Shown here piece by piece: positions 55,184 through 64,000 of a DNA stretch of 64,000 nucleotides. Location: assembly GCA_018806915.1 (NCBI GenBank), contig JAGKQI010000102.1:930001-994000 (forward strand), read 5' to 3'. This DNA comes from Phytophthora colocasiae (lineage: Eukaryota; Oomycota; Peronosporomycetes; Peronosporales; Peronosporaceae). Below the pieces are notes generated by a model, which was not told the origin of the DNA, ran no database searches, and saw only the letters and a list, made by a program, of their open reading frames with translations. Both the position numbers and the translations under genes were made by a program. Numbering within the stretch: position 1 is the first letter of the stretch; each line of letters begins with the position of its first letter.

Positions 55184-57104
55184 CCAATAATACACATTCT
55201 TGTCGACCTCGATTTTTCTGCAGTAGTTCGAGTTCTTCTCAGCTTGGCTCTATGTTTAGGCGAGATTCTAGCAAGGCTGAAAGAGATTCTTTGGTGATAA
55301 CTTATCACGGATAATCTTCGCGAAGTTAGCGATGGAATGTTGGCCTGCAAGGTACCAGAACCGATTCATGCGGAACTGCTTTCCAGTGAGCAGGGGTTGG
55401 CGAAATTAGTAGCTACTATAGTATCATGTTACTATAGTAAATAGTAGCTCAGTCCGTTTTGGTTCTACTACAGTAGTTCGCAAAATAGTAATTAACTGTC
55501 TATATACTATCGAACTACTACTACATAGCACTGCAATCTTGGCTTTCCAGGCTCACGTCGCACGAGAAGCAGCTCTACAGCGAAGACGTGAAGCTCTCAT
55601 AAGCTAGTTATATGTAGCTTTAAAGCAACGTCCCTTGTTCGACGTGCTTCTTGCTGTCGTAAACGAGATCGAAATCACTTGGTTTGCAATTTACTTTGCT
55701 TCGCCCAAGCAACCCACAAGCTCCCACCCGAACCGACCAAGCCGACTTTGATGTGTGCCTTCATCGGATGTATTAATCCGGAGCCGGATGCCATGGATCG
55801 ACTTGTGTGCTACCAGCTCGTCGAGCGACCTGTTTGGCCTAGGTAATATTGCTCCGGCCGTCACAAAGGCAGGTCGCGTAAGGGCACATCGATAAACTCC
55901 CGCGCGGAAATGAAATATACTATCAAAGTATCATGAAGCGCGGCAGGTGCCAGATAAGCCAAAGTGCAATGGAAGATCGCCAAACCTGTCAAACCTGTGG
56001 ACTACTTCGAGAAAATTTAGCTGGTCGTAGGTAGTAGTGCTGTAGCTTGGAGCTCGCGCGTACGTTCCACTAGTCGCTGGAGAACCGATCCACACAGCAA
56101 CTGAGAGTCTGACGTGAGATAGACTGACGCGATCAAAATACTCGTGCATGTATGAATTAAACGCGGCGGTAATTGCTGCTTGGTTGGCGAATTCGCTTCT
56201 CATTGGTGTGGTCTCTGCACTGCTACCGGTACGTGCATGCAGTCTCACCGTCGAATCCAAACACGCGGTTGTCACTGCAAGCGAGCTCATTGCTTTGCAG
56301 AACGTCGGTGGGATATTCCTTCCGACCTTGGTGCAACAGGGTTTAGCTCGGTGACGACGTGCGCGTACTCACGGCGATTTACGCGGTGGCAGTTTCTTCG
56401 ACAGCAAAGTCCCATGGGGAAGGCTTCATTCCTCCAGCCTCAAAGCTACCAGTGAACCCCATGGGAGCCCGCAACCAACGGCTGCAAGTCAGAAGTCGTA
56501 TATTACTACAAGCGCGGGGCTTGCCAGCGCAATTCAGCTCAGCTGGCAACCAACCAGCCTGGTGAGCGGGAGCACACATCACGGGAGAGCTGCATAGAGC
56601 AAGTTGCTGTCTGTCGTCGTCCTCAAGTGATCGGCTGGTGTGGACAAAATGCCGACTGTTAAGTCGACGACGTCCCCACGGAAAGTGTGCACCTTTGAAC
56701 CTCGAGATTCACCTTCCCTTAGAACAAGAAGCAAGCTATATCCAGCTTAACCCACCTCGCATGCGTTTTCCGCCTGGGAACTTGTTGTACAGTTATCATC
56801 TACCCACAGGCGAAGGGTGCAAGTCAAGCCTGGGCTTGAGCCCAAGCAACCAGCGTTTCTCTGAAGCGGCAGTGTGTAACGTGCAAGTTGTCGTGTCACC
56901 GAGACAACAAGTGCAGAGTGCAAAGCATCGACGGCTGTCCAGCTCTGCTGGTTTCTGATCGGTCAAGTGCTGTGCCCAACGCTCTCTGTCCCTCTCCTGC
57001 TTATCCCAGTCGCCGACTCATCCTTGTCGTTGGGGTTAGCGTGGCATTCACCAATTTGCACGCCTGTCCACACGTCGTTGTCAACCTCCGGGCTTCAGTT
57101 AGCA
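55184..57104. other. Gene-poor interval, 1.9 kb
   Basis: No frame here shows a recognisable protein. The AT-rich part 55400-55530 contains the palindrome TACTATAGTA twice (55414-55423, 55430-55439) and a 9-bp inverted repeat AGTAGTTCG/CGAACTACT (55472-55480, 55511-55519), which could be the remains of a small inverted-repeat element. The 3' part is probably promoter and leader of the PX gene. Confidence 0.4.
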
Positions 57105-58010
57105 ATGCCCGATCTCCGTCTTCAAGATTTGGCTGTAGACTCGCGCCAGCTCGTAGAGCGCCATGTCCACGCCTCGTTCGCGCATCACTCCATGTCCTTT
57201 GACGAATCGCTCGGACGTTCATGCAACAAGTCACAGCGGACTCGTAACTCGATGCCTGCAGCAGTACAGCGAATGTCGTCGGACCTCGGATCTTCGCGTC
57301 TGTCTAGCTTCGGCTTCATCCCTGGTCACGAAGTCCTCGAAACTAGCGTCCGGTTCTTGGGAGTCTCCCGCGTGCACAACCACTGTTCGTTCAAGATGCA
57401 CGTGGACACTGGCAAGGAACAATTCGCGTTGCAGAAGCGCTACTCGCAGTTCCGCGATTTAAGGAAACAATTGCTGCTGGACAGTAAAGTTTCGGATGTT
57501 TCAACTGGAAAAGGCCGCGTGGGTGATTGCCGTAATGGAGCGTGTACCGCCATGGTTCAACAGCTCGCAGTCCTCAAGTTTCCGCGACGTAAGATGAAGT
57601 TCAAGATGCACAAGGACGATGACATCCGGACTGCAAGGGAACGACAAGCTCAACTCCAGCACTTTGTCGAGGCCATTTTGGCAGCGTATCGCACGGCGCC
57701 AAAGCGTAAGGTGCGTTGCTGCGTCAATTCGCAGTGCCGCGTACTTAAAGCCATCCGAGCCTTCTTGGATATCAAGGATCTCGGCGAAGACGAGTTGTCG
57801 GACTGGAAATCAATCAGCAATGGTACAACCAGTGGAGAGGAAGTCCCGATCCTGGATACTCCACCGTCGACGACATCAAACCCGTCGCTTCTCAGTAAGA
57901 CAGTGAATGATACTGGTTCGACCGAGTCGTCTATTGAACGAAAGACGTCGGCAATGTGCCTTGAAGATCTCTACACAATCAGCGAGGACCTGGAAAACCT
58001 TCACGTCTAG
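57105..58010 (+). CDS. PX-domain protein
   Basis: Single exon, 301 residues from the ATG at 57105. The frame is open about 46 codons further up but has no ATG. After a basic N-terminus, residues about 75-225 form a PX domain: FALQKRYSQFRDLRKQLL, then KFPRRKMKFKM and RARQLQ-like RERQAQLQHFVEAIL. The usual Pro-rich loop is replaced by a 20-residue insertion rich in Gly and Cys. The C-terminus is acidic and Ser/Thr-rich. PX modules bind phosphoinositides on endosomes. No kinase, BAR or other domain follows. The gene converges on the cyclic-nucleotide protein with 211 bp between them. Confidence 0.75.
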   Translation: MPDLRLQDLAVDSRQLVERHVHASFAHHSMSFDESLGRSCNKSQRTRNSMPAAVQRMSSDLGSSRLSSFGFIPGHEVLETSVRFLGVSRVHNHCSFKMHVDTGKEQFALQKRYSQFRDLRKQLLLDSKVSDVSTGKGRVGDCRNGACTAMVQQLAVLKFPRRKMKFKMHKDDDIRTARERQAQLQHFVEAILAAYRTAPKRKVRCCVNSQCRVLKAIRAFLDIKDLGEDELSDWKSISNGTTSGEEVPILDTPPSTTSNPSLLSKTVNDTGSTESSIERKTSAMCLEDLYTISEDLENLHV

Positions 58011-58221
58011 ACGATGTGGTACGGCGTACGGACGACTGCTAGTCTCTACGTCTCCGATAGCAAATGTTGTAACTTATTTTTTGCACACGTTGTAATCGAG
58101 TATACTTTAGTAACACCGAGGCAACTTGCTGGCGTTGTCAAGCCCCGCTCCATCCAAGATTTAGGAAGATGCAGCAAACTAAATTAACCGTTCGCATTTG
58201 AACTTACAAATTGGTACTTTC

Positions 58222-60301
58222 TCAAGACCCTTTTGCCTTGAAGAGCTCCACAATGACATTCGAGACTTTGTCCTCGTCGTTGCGTAGCCCTCCCATGATC
58301 TGTGAAGCTTTACCCCACTGGACGTTGCTACCAAGCACCTACAAAGAGTCACGCGTTACACCTTGGGCCGTCAAGCGAATGCTATAACGTGACGACTGGG
58401 TTCACCACTTACCTGTTCATGCTTATTGTCAGCGCTATCCGGACTCGAATTGTCGTTTCCAGCTTGGTGCCGGGCCCACTACGTTATACCAAAAAACAAC
58501 AAACGTTAGCCGTTCAGTTACAAATAAGCCCACCTCACGAGGCACTTACACTGAGCCAACTGCCATTCTTTCCACGAGAACGGCGTGGAGATGGCTTGAG
58601 GTTGTCAATTAATGGTTTCTGTGCTCGACGAAGTTGACCAGAAGAGACACCTGGAATTCCGTGGTCATTTTGAGAACCCTTTGCAGGTCTTGGTGAAGTC
58701 GGTAACTTTGGTAAGCAAAAATCTGGTTCACGTGATCGATAGCCACCGAGATCTGGCCGAGTTCCCATAATGGGAATGTGTTCTTCTTCATGTCTAGTGA
58801 GCACCGAGGCCACTAACTCGTGTTTGTACTCGTTCCATTTCATTTCACGTTTCAAGTCTCGCACAACGTTCCTAGTGTCGGCACGAGCTGAAATGCCAAT
58901 AACTTCCTGGCGCAGCATTTGCTCAGTAGTCGCATCCTTCAGAATAAGTTGTCGGAAATCTACACGGTCGACGCGATACAGGACAGCAGTAGGCGATGAA
59001 ACCAGTACGGAAAACACCGCGTTGGTCACACCTAGGATAGCTTCGTAAAAGCCGAAGTAGTGCTGGCTTTTCAAAACGTAGTAAACGCGGTTAGAACTGC
59101 AAACGTATAGCAAAAACACTCCTTTTACCTGCAAACTGTAGCCATTTCAACGAAGCATGGCTGTTTGCGGTTGTGTTGCGGTATTCTCTGCTCTAGGACC
59201 GAATATCGCTTGACCATCCTGCACTCGCCTTGCTTAATGAAGTAGAAGTAATCTATGCGCGAATTGCACAGCACAATGTGAGAACAATGGAGATCAAAGA
59301 GAAATACATCAAACAAATTGACGTACTTGCAGGTTCACCTTCAACAATGATAACGTCGTTGTAAGTGTGCTGAACCTTCTCCATTCGGTCGCACAGTTTC
59401 AGGATACCTTCATCTTCCCAGTGATCCAAGCATGCCACACCCGCTAGGAACGTCATTTTCTCACTGCAATTCAACACAACCCCGATGAACTAGCCATACA
59501 GGATCATCGATTTAGATAAATCAATACGCACCGGAGTTCCCGCGAGAGATTGCACGCACGTAGCGCCATGAAGGTATCCCGATCAATCTGCATGAGCAGT
59601 GTCGTCTCTGTAGCCACAACTGAAGCTGTTCGTTGTTGCTCTTCTAGAAGTAAACCTACATCTCCAAAGACCTCCAACGGCTTCATGGTCCGGACGACGT
59701 AAGTAGCATCGTGTGACATATCCAGTTTCCCTCCTGGATTCAGGAAACTCGAGTGCACGCGAGCACGATTCATGATCTCCTCGAACTCATTCAAGGTGGG
59801 AGCTGCCATGCGTGAAAAGTCCATCACCACACTCATTGCCCCGTACATGATGCAGTAAAAGGCATCCGCACGATCGCCAATTCGGAACAGAGCGTCTCCA
59901 TCGTCAAGCTCAATGCCTTTTGCCGCTTTTAAGAAGCGCATTCGGTCTCTGGGCGGTAGGTCGCGGAAGTATTTGACACGTTGGACTAGAGCAAACAATT
60001 GGATTAATTGATCATCGAATGAGATGCAGAGTACTACCGGTACTTCATGTAGATCGCACTGTATTTGTCAAGAAACTCGTAATCAGCTTTGCATCTTGCC
60101 ACCTCGGACAATTGCAGAATACGTCTCAAATTGGCCTGTACTTCTGGAAGCTCATGGTTGAGCTGGTCCTGCCAATTCGCCCTCTTCGACAACCTGACAA
60201 GAACCAATCCTGATAATTAGCGCTTCAACACGTACCCCACGTTGTATGCAGACGTACATGCTTCCAGTCTTTCTCTTCCAAGGTCCGCAAAATGTAGCCA
60301 T
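58222..60301 (-). CDS. Protein with two cyclic-nucleotide-binding domains
   Basis: Eight exons (60301-60258, 60193-60060, 59985-59532, 59463-59327, 59252-59129, 59066-58550, 58478-58413, 58338-58222) give 530 residues, all in phase. CNBD1 (about 60-200) has QRVKYFRDLPPRDRMRF, RIGDRADAFYCIMYGAM and the binding cassette FGDVGLLLEEQQRTASVVA. The Glu of the usual FGE is Asp here, while the cassette Arg is kept. CNBD2 (about 215-350) keeps the fold (VIIVEGEPANYFYFIKQGEC, HYFGFYEAIL) but lacks a clear cassette Arg, so it may not bind ligand. A basic Ser/Arg tail follows. There is no membrane segment or kinase domain. It could be a PKA-R-like or flagellar CNBD protein. Confidence 0.75.
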
Positions 60302-60322
60302 TTCTAAAAATAGAAATGGCTA
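60295..60322. repeat. Perfect 12-bp hairpin over the start codon
   Basis: TAGCCATTTCTA and TAGAAATGGCTA are exact reverse complements separated by 4 nt. The initiator ATG of the cyclic-nucleotide-binding protein (60301-60299) lies inside the downstream arm as read on the minus-strand mRNA. Transcribed together, the arms would bury the AUG in a 12-bp stem. Confidence 0.7.
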
Positions 60323-60569
60323 TATTTACTGTTGTGTGCACCACTTATCCCTTTCAGAGATGATACGCTCACTCCCATACAAACAGTCGAGCTCGAAAGG
60401 TGAGGATGCATCTCTTGCGTGTTCAGCTTGAACGTGCGCTCCCCCCAGGACTCTTTCCTTTGACATAACGCTCGAATTACATAGTTCTTCATCTCACCTA
60501 CCTGTGTATATCATTTATGTGCAGATCTACGCTCTCTGTCGCCGCCAATTTACTCTTTAAAGAGCGCCA

Positions 60570-61367
60570 ATGGACCCCGAGAACAAGAAGAAGTGTATTG
60601 ACGTCGCGGAACATTTCTTTAAGCTCGACAGTTGCGGTGAGTAAATATTTGTTGACTAATGAATTGATAGCAATATGCTTAGCCTTCTTTTGTGAACTGT
60701 AGAGCCGTTCCGCGAGCGTGTCAATTGGGAGGAATGGGGCCTGTACGACTATCTGCAGGTGGTTAAGGAGCCCATGGACTTAGGCACTATCCGCAGCAAA
60801 CTAGGCAAAAACGAGTACAAGAAACCTGTGGAGTTTGCACGTGATATGCGTCTGGTCTGGAGTAACTGCAAGCTTTACAACCAGGACGGGTCCGACCTGT
60901 ATTTGCTTGCAGACGAACTCGCGAAGAAGTTTGAGGACCGCGTGAAGACCATGAAACTCGATGTGGGTCCGGTACCCAAAACTGACAAGAGTATCCCGTA
61001 CGGTATATTTTTGAAAGGCTGCAGTATGATAAATTATTTCTAACTGTTAGATTTTTTGTTCCGGTTTGACAGAGCCCCAAGTCTTGAGGAGAAGATTCAC
61101 TTCAGTCAAAACATCTACAAGGTTGACCCCAAAGACCTGAGCGCAATCGTACAGCTTCTGGAAGAGCAATGCCCTAAGTCGCTCGACAAAAGCTCGCCAG
61201 ATGAGCTGGACATTGTCGTCGACCACATCGACAACAAGACGTTCCGTGACCTGGAGAAATATGTGCTGGACAAAGTGCCAGAGGGTAGTCGCGAGCCAAT
61301 TTCGACGCCCAAATCCTCCAAGAAGTCTCGACGGCCTCCGAGCAAGAAGACCAAAACGGATGCGTGA
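60570..61367 (+). CDS. Small bromodomain-NET (BET-like) protein
   Basis: Three exons (60570-60636, 60703-61002, 61075-61367) give 219 residues. Residues about 5-110 are a bromodomain: YDYLQVVKEPMDLGTIRSKL, FARDMRLVWSNCKLYNQDG with the acetyl-lysine-binding Asn, and a final helix. Residues about 125-200 are an NET domain: EEKIHFSQNIYKVDPKDLSA, SPDELDIVVDHIDNKTFRDL. The tail is basic (KKSRRPPSKKTKT). BET proteins read acetylated histones, and NET recruits chromatin factors. The acceptor at 61074 is one of two close AGs, chosen for phase. Confidence 0.85.
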
Positions 61368-61519
61368 CTGATGAAGGCCGTGCAAGGTTAGTATTGACTT
61401 GCGTTCACAAGGCAACGCAGAACTTCGACCCCAACTTTTGACGGTTTGTAAGGGCATTTGTTCACCTCGTAATTCATTACGCTTTGTTTCAGTGTTCTTT
61501 GTTTGGCCTACTATGATAT

Positions 61520-62536
61520 CTACTTCTTCTTTCGAAGCATAGCTGCAAGTCGAGTCTGCCGTTGGAACGTGACCTCGAAGCTCTTTCTCTTTTGCTTCTG
61601 TACAGGGTCGTCCGGTTCTTCAGTAGGAGATACGCCAATTGTTGGTCCTCCTGACAATCGACTGAAGTCCAGTGGCGGCACAACCACCTTTTGTGGTGAT
61701 TTATCTGGATGGGCTGCAGGGACTGCCGCTAAAAGCTGAGACCCTGCTTTGGCGCGAGTGGACTGCCACTGAGGTGGTATGGACTTCGGTTCCTTATTCG
61801 TTTCTGCTTTCGCGCCGCTACCACGGTAGGAATTTTGTAGCGGAGTTACTGGTTGCAGCTTTAATACTGGAAGGTTAAACTTTGATGGGCGTCGAACAGC
61901 TTTCCGTTCAAGAGAAACTGATGGTCTACGGCTTGAATCTGGTCGATTTTGAAGTGAGCGCTTGTATTCGAGCAGCTCCTCCTTATGCAGCTCCATTAGG
62001 TCCCTATTGGTCATCAACGTCTGGGTGAGATCATCGGTTATCATGAGCTAGAGTTCTTTCATTTTACCTGAGTGAAGGTTCATCCCCACTGGAGGCATTC
62101 CAATTTTCACCATGCAGCTTCTTGCCAGCTTTCATGAGCCTTGTCCACTCCTCTTCATCACGACGACTTGTCTCTACCCGAGAGGTTACAATCTCTTCGA
62201 GTTCGTCGTGATACCGTAGTTGATCTTCACGAGCAGCTAGTTGCTTTTTTAGCTTGCCAATGTATCGCGTCAGGTCCTCTTTTCTCTTCCCAATCTGCTC
62301 CAGTACGCCTGTACTTGACTGTTGAAGTTGTAGCGGAGGGTGATATCCTACAGCACAGAAGAGTCATTCTAGTTGGTATTGTGCCTGGAAATGCAAAAGT
62401 ACGTACTTGTTCTCCTCTGGCGCTTTTGCATGTGCTGCTGGAGGAAGCCCAAGATGAGTAGTCCCGCCAACACACAGCCGATGATCAAACCTGGCATATT
62501 GATCGTCGCCCCCGCTGTCCCTCGAATATTCGGCAT
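61520..62536 (-). CDS. Single-pass membrane coiled-coil protein
   Basis: Three exons (62536-62407, 62347-62068, 62003-61520) give 297 residues. One transmembrane helix lies at the N-terminus (PGLIIGCVLAGLLILGF, about 15-31), followed at once by basic residues, so the rest is probably cytosolic. A coiled coil (VLEQIGKRKEDLTRYIGKL, about 55-110) and a Pro/Lys/Ser-rich tail end in TRLAAMLRKKK. I recognise no family. The gene converges on the bromodomain gene with 152 bp between them. Confidence 0.55.
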
Positions 62537-62833
62537 TTTTGCTTATTTCACCACAAGCCCAACGTTTGTGCATGCAGTCTCTTCAAAAAGAGGAAGAAGA
62601 ACATCTATCCAATCTACATAAGAACTCATCCCTTATTTTTAGGCCAGACTTGGCATGGGAATTCTGGCATATCTACCATTCCATCGCCGATCACAGTTGC
62701 TGCCATTCATTACCCGGTGAAACGGACAGATATCTACCAAACGAAGGGGGCAAAACTACAGCGTAGATCGGAGGCATTTATTTGACGTTGTGCTTCCTAA
62801 ATTTGTACAAAATAAATAGGAATGGACAGCGCT

Positions 62834-63670
62834 TCACACGTCTGCAACAAACACATCTTCATCCACAGCAAAGGTGGAAGCGTCGAAACTCAAGTTTGAC
62901 GGCTGCTCCGTCGGCATGGGCGCAACCCAATAGTCACTGAAGTCCAGGTTGTCCCAGCTCTCTCCAACATCCACGGGGGACGTCTTGCCTTCAGGCAATG
63001 AGGCCAACGCCTCCATTCCCGAAATCGATTCTAAGCTCTTGCATACAGCGGCAGCGTCGTCCTGCAAGATACGATCCAGAGCTTCCTCGTCCACAGCTTC
63101 AGGGAGACGCTGCAGTTCGGCAGGGGCCGTCTGGAGCATTGAAGCAGGGGTCAGTGGGTGTTCCTCCTTCACCTGAAATCCGTTCCGGTCGTAGACACCG
63201 TCCAGCAGCACTAGATCCTGAAGGAACCAGCTGGTAAGACCCGTGGAAGTAGCTGCAGCTGCAGTTGCAGTCACATTACTCCTGCTGATCTCCTTGGCCT
63301 GCTGTTTAGCACGCAGCTCCTCCTTCATTGCTAAATGGGCGCTGAGTGGAGCGCGACGTGCCCGCTGACGCGGCTTCTTGTGCGCGCGTTGTCTCTTTCC
63401 TGAAGACTCCACGTCTGTAGACGCCTGTGCGCGCGCCTTGCGCTTAAGTTCGAGACGACGTTGGTTCTTGTTGGCCTTCTGGCGGTGGAAGTCGCACAGG
63501 TTGTGAAGTTCGCCATTGCGTTTAAGTGCGCGTGTGTTCCAGCACTTCTTGCTCGGGTAGCGGCACATGCTCTCCGGGTCGTGCACAGGCTGTTCCTGAG
63601 CAATAACAGTCGCCTCGGGCGTCGAAGGGGAGGAGGGAGAAGTGGGGGCACCGGCGCGTGTGGCCATCAT
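62834..63670 (-). CDS. Cys/His-motif nuclear-type protein of probable oomycete family
   Basis: Single exon, 278 residues from the double ATG at 63670. An upstream in-frame ATG at 63817 would add 49 residues of poor quality. Near residue 38 there is a compact Cys/His motif, CRYPSKKCWN followed by LHNLCDFHRQKANKNQRR, which could bind zinc and is followed by a strongly basic region (KRKARA, KRQRAHKKPRQRARR). The C-terminal half is acidic and Leu-rich like an activation domain (EEALDRILQDDAAA, WDNLDFSDYWV). I recall similar CxxPxKxC..C..H motifs in uncharacterised Phytophthora proteins. It may be a transcriptional regulator. Confidence 0.6.
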   Translation of the reverse strand: MMATRAGAPTSPSSPSTPEATVIAQEQPVHDPESMCRYPSKKCWNTRALKRNGELHNLCDFHRQKANKNQRRLELKRKARAQASTDVESSGKRQRAHKKPRQRARRAPLSAHLAMKEELRAKQQAKEISRSNVTATAAAATSTGLTSWFLQDLVLLDGVYDRNGFQVKEEHPLTPASMLQTAPAELQRLPEAVDEEALDRILQDDAAAVCKSLESISGMEALASLPEGKTSPVDVGESWDNLDFSDYWVAPMPTEQPSNLSFDASTFAVDEDVFVADV

Positions 63671-64000
63671 GTCGAGCAGTGCGGTGAATTGGAGGCAAAT
63701 GCGCGAATGGCCGGACTCGAGCCACGCACGTCCGTCCGAGGAAGATACCGGCGCCCACCTGCGCAAATCGGACCGGATGGCTACATGGGTGAATTTGATG
63801 AGCAGATGGAAATGCATAAATGGGATCTCAGTTCAATAGTGAAACCAAGTGAACGCCAGTCGAGTGTGGATTTTGGCTTGAATTTCGAGGGATGGCTCAG
63901 AAAATCCGACTTCACTTGAATTGACTGTCGGTGCCACCTCCTTCTGCTGCCTGGAGCGCCAAACACTGAGGGCGAAGCACCGGCCGGTGCTGTCGGTGCG

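Noticed and set aside
55931..56290. Minus-strand open frame of 119 codons in the gene-poor interval
   Set aside because: It starts with a non-ATG codon, has random composition and no motif or splice partner.
59097..59128. A 32-nt intron in the cyclic-nucleotide-binding gene
   Set aside because: A downstream acceptor in the same phase gives 62 nt, the usual size here, and a normal CNBD strand.

Overview
The window looks like nuclear DNA of an oomycete, most likely Phytophthora or a close relative. Genes are dense (about 27 in 64 kb) and use short GT..AG introns of roughly 50-95 nt, very often with GTACGT, GTAAGT or GTATGT donors. One gene belongs to a multipass membrane family I know only from oomycetes, and several others (PX-AGC kinase, F-box/MATH/ZZ protein, small bromodomain-NET protein, a zinc-motif family) fit that group. 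I see no tRNA, rRNA, CRISPR array, transposase or bacterial operon. Exon boundaries were placed by hand from splice motifs and checked for reading-frame phase. Every multi-exon model listed closes in frame, but none is confirmed by transcripts.

Layout. 1-11.6 kb: the 3' part of a RICTOR (TORC2) gene, the RNase P subunit RPP14, an unrecognised membrane-associated protein, mitochondrial PNPase, an SRSF1-like splicing factor, a relic of a casein kinase 2 alpha exon, and ribosomal protein eL38. 11.8-17.1 kb: a TRAIP-like RING protein, an unrecognised coiled-coil protein and an MRH-domain secretory protein. 17.2-25.6 kb: a ZIP4/SPO22-type meiotic TPR protein, a probable mitochondrial AAA ATPase and kinesin-13. 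25.7-34.6 kb: a Psq-type helix-turn-helix fused to an aminotransferase, a PX-AGC kinase, an F-box/MATH/USP7-like/ZZ protein and a TBC1D7-like protein. 34.6-43.4 kb: the cohesin loader SCC2/NIPBL, a degenerate stretch with a hairpin and a nonsense-interrupted pseudogene, and an oomycete-type membrane protein. 43.7-54 kb: a GH81 endo-1,3-beta-glucanase, a 1202-residue helical-repeat protein and a TRP/Flc-like membrane protein. 54.7-64 kb: KEOPS subunit PCC1, a PX-domain protein, a double cyclic-nucleotide-binding protein, a bromodomain-NET protein, a single-pass coiled-coil protein and a zinc-motif nuclear-type protein.

How the genes relate. There is no operon, but themes recur. TOR signalling: RICTOR, a PX-AGC kinase of the SGK type with a hydrophobic motif, and a TBC1D7-like TSC component. 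Chromosome and spindle biology: ZIP4, SCC2, kinesin-13, TRAIP and BRD-NET. RNA metabolism: RPP14, PNPase, the SR protein, eL38 and PCC1. Many neighbours are divergent pairs sharing 100-300 bp promoters, or convergent pairs with 40-200 bp between stop codons.

The most unusual item is the gene at 25697-27832. It joins a DNA-binding helix-turn-helix to an apparently intact PLP aminotransferase, with an 11-bp inverted repeat in its own divergent promoter. This is a eukaryotic look-alike of the bacterial MocR/PdxR regulators. The F-box protein at 31232-33552, which carries the recognition modules of USP7 without its protease, is the second.
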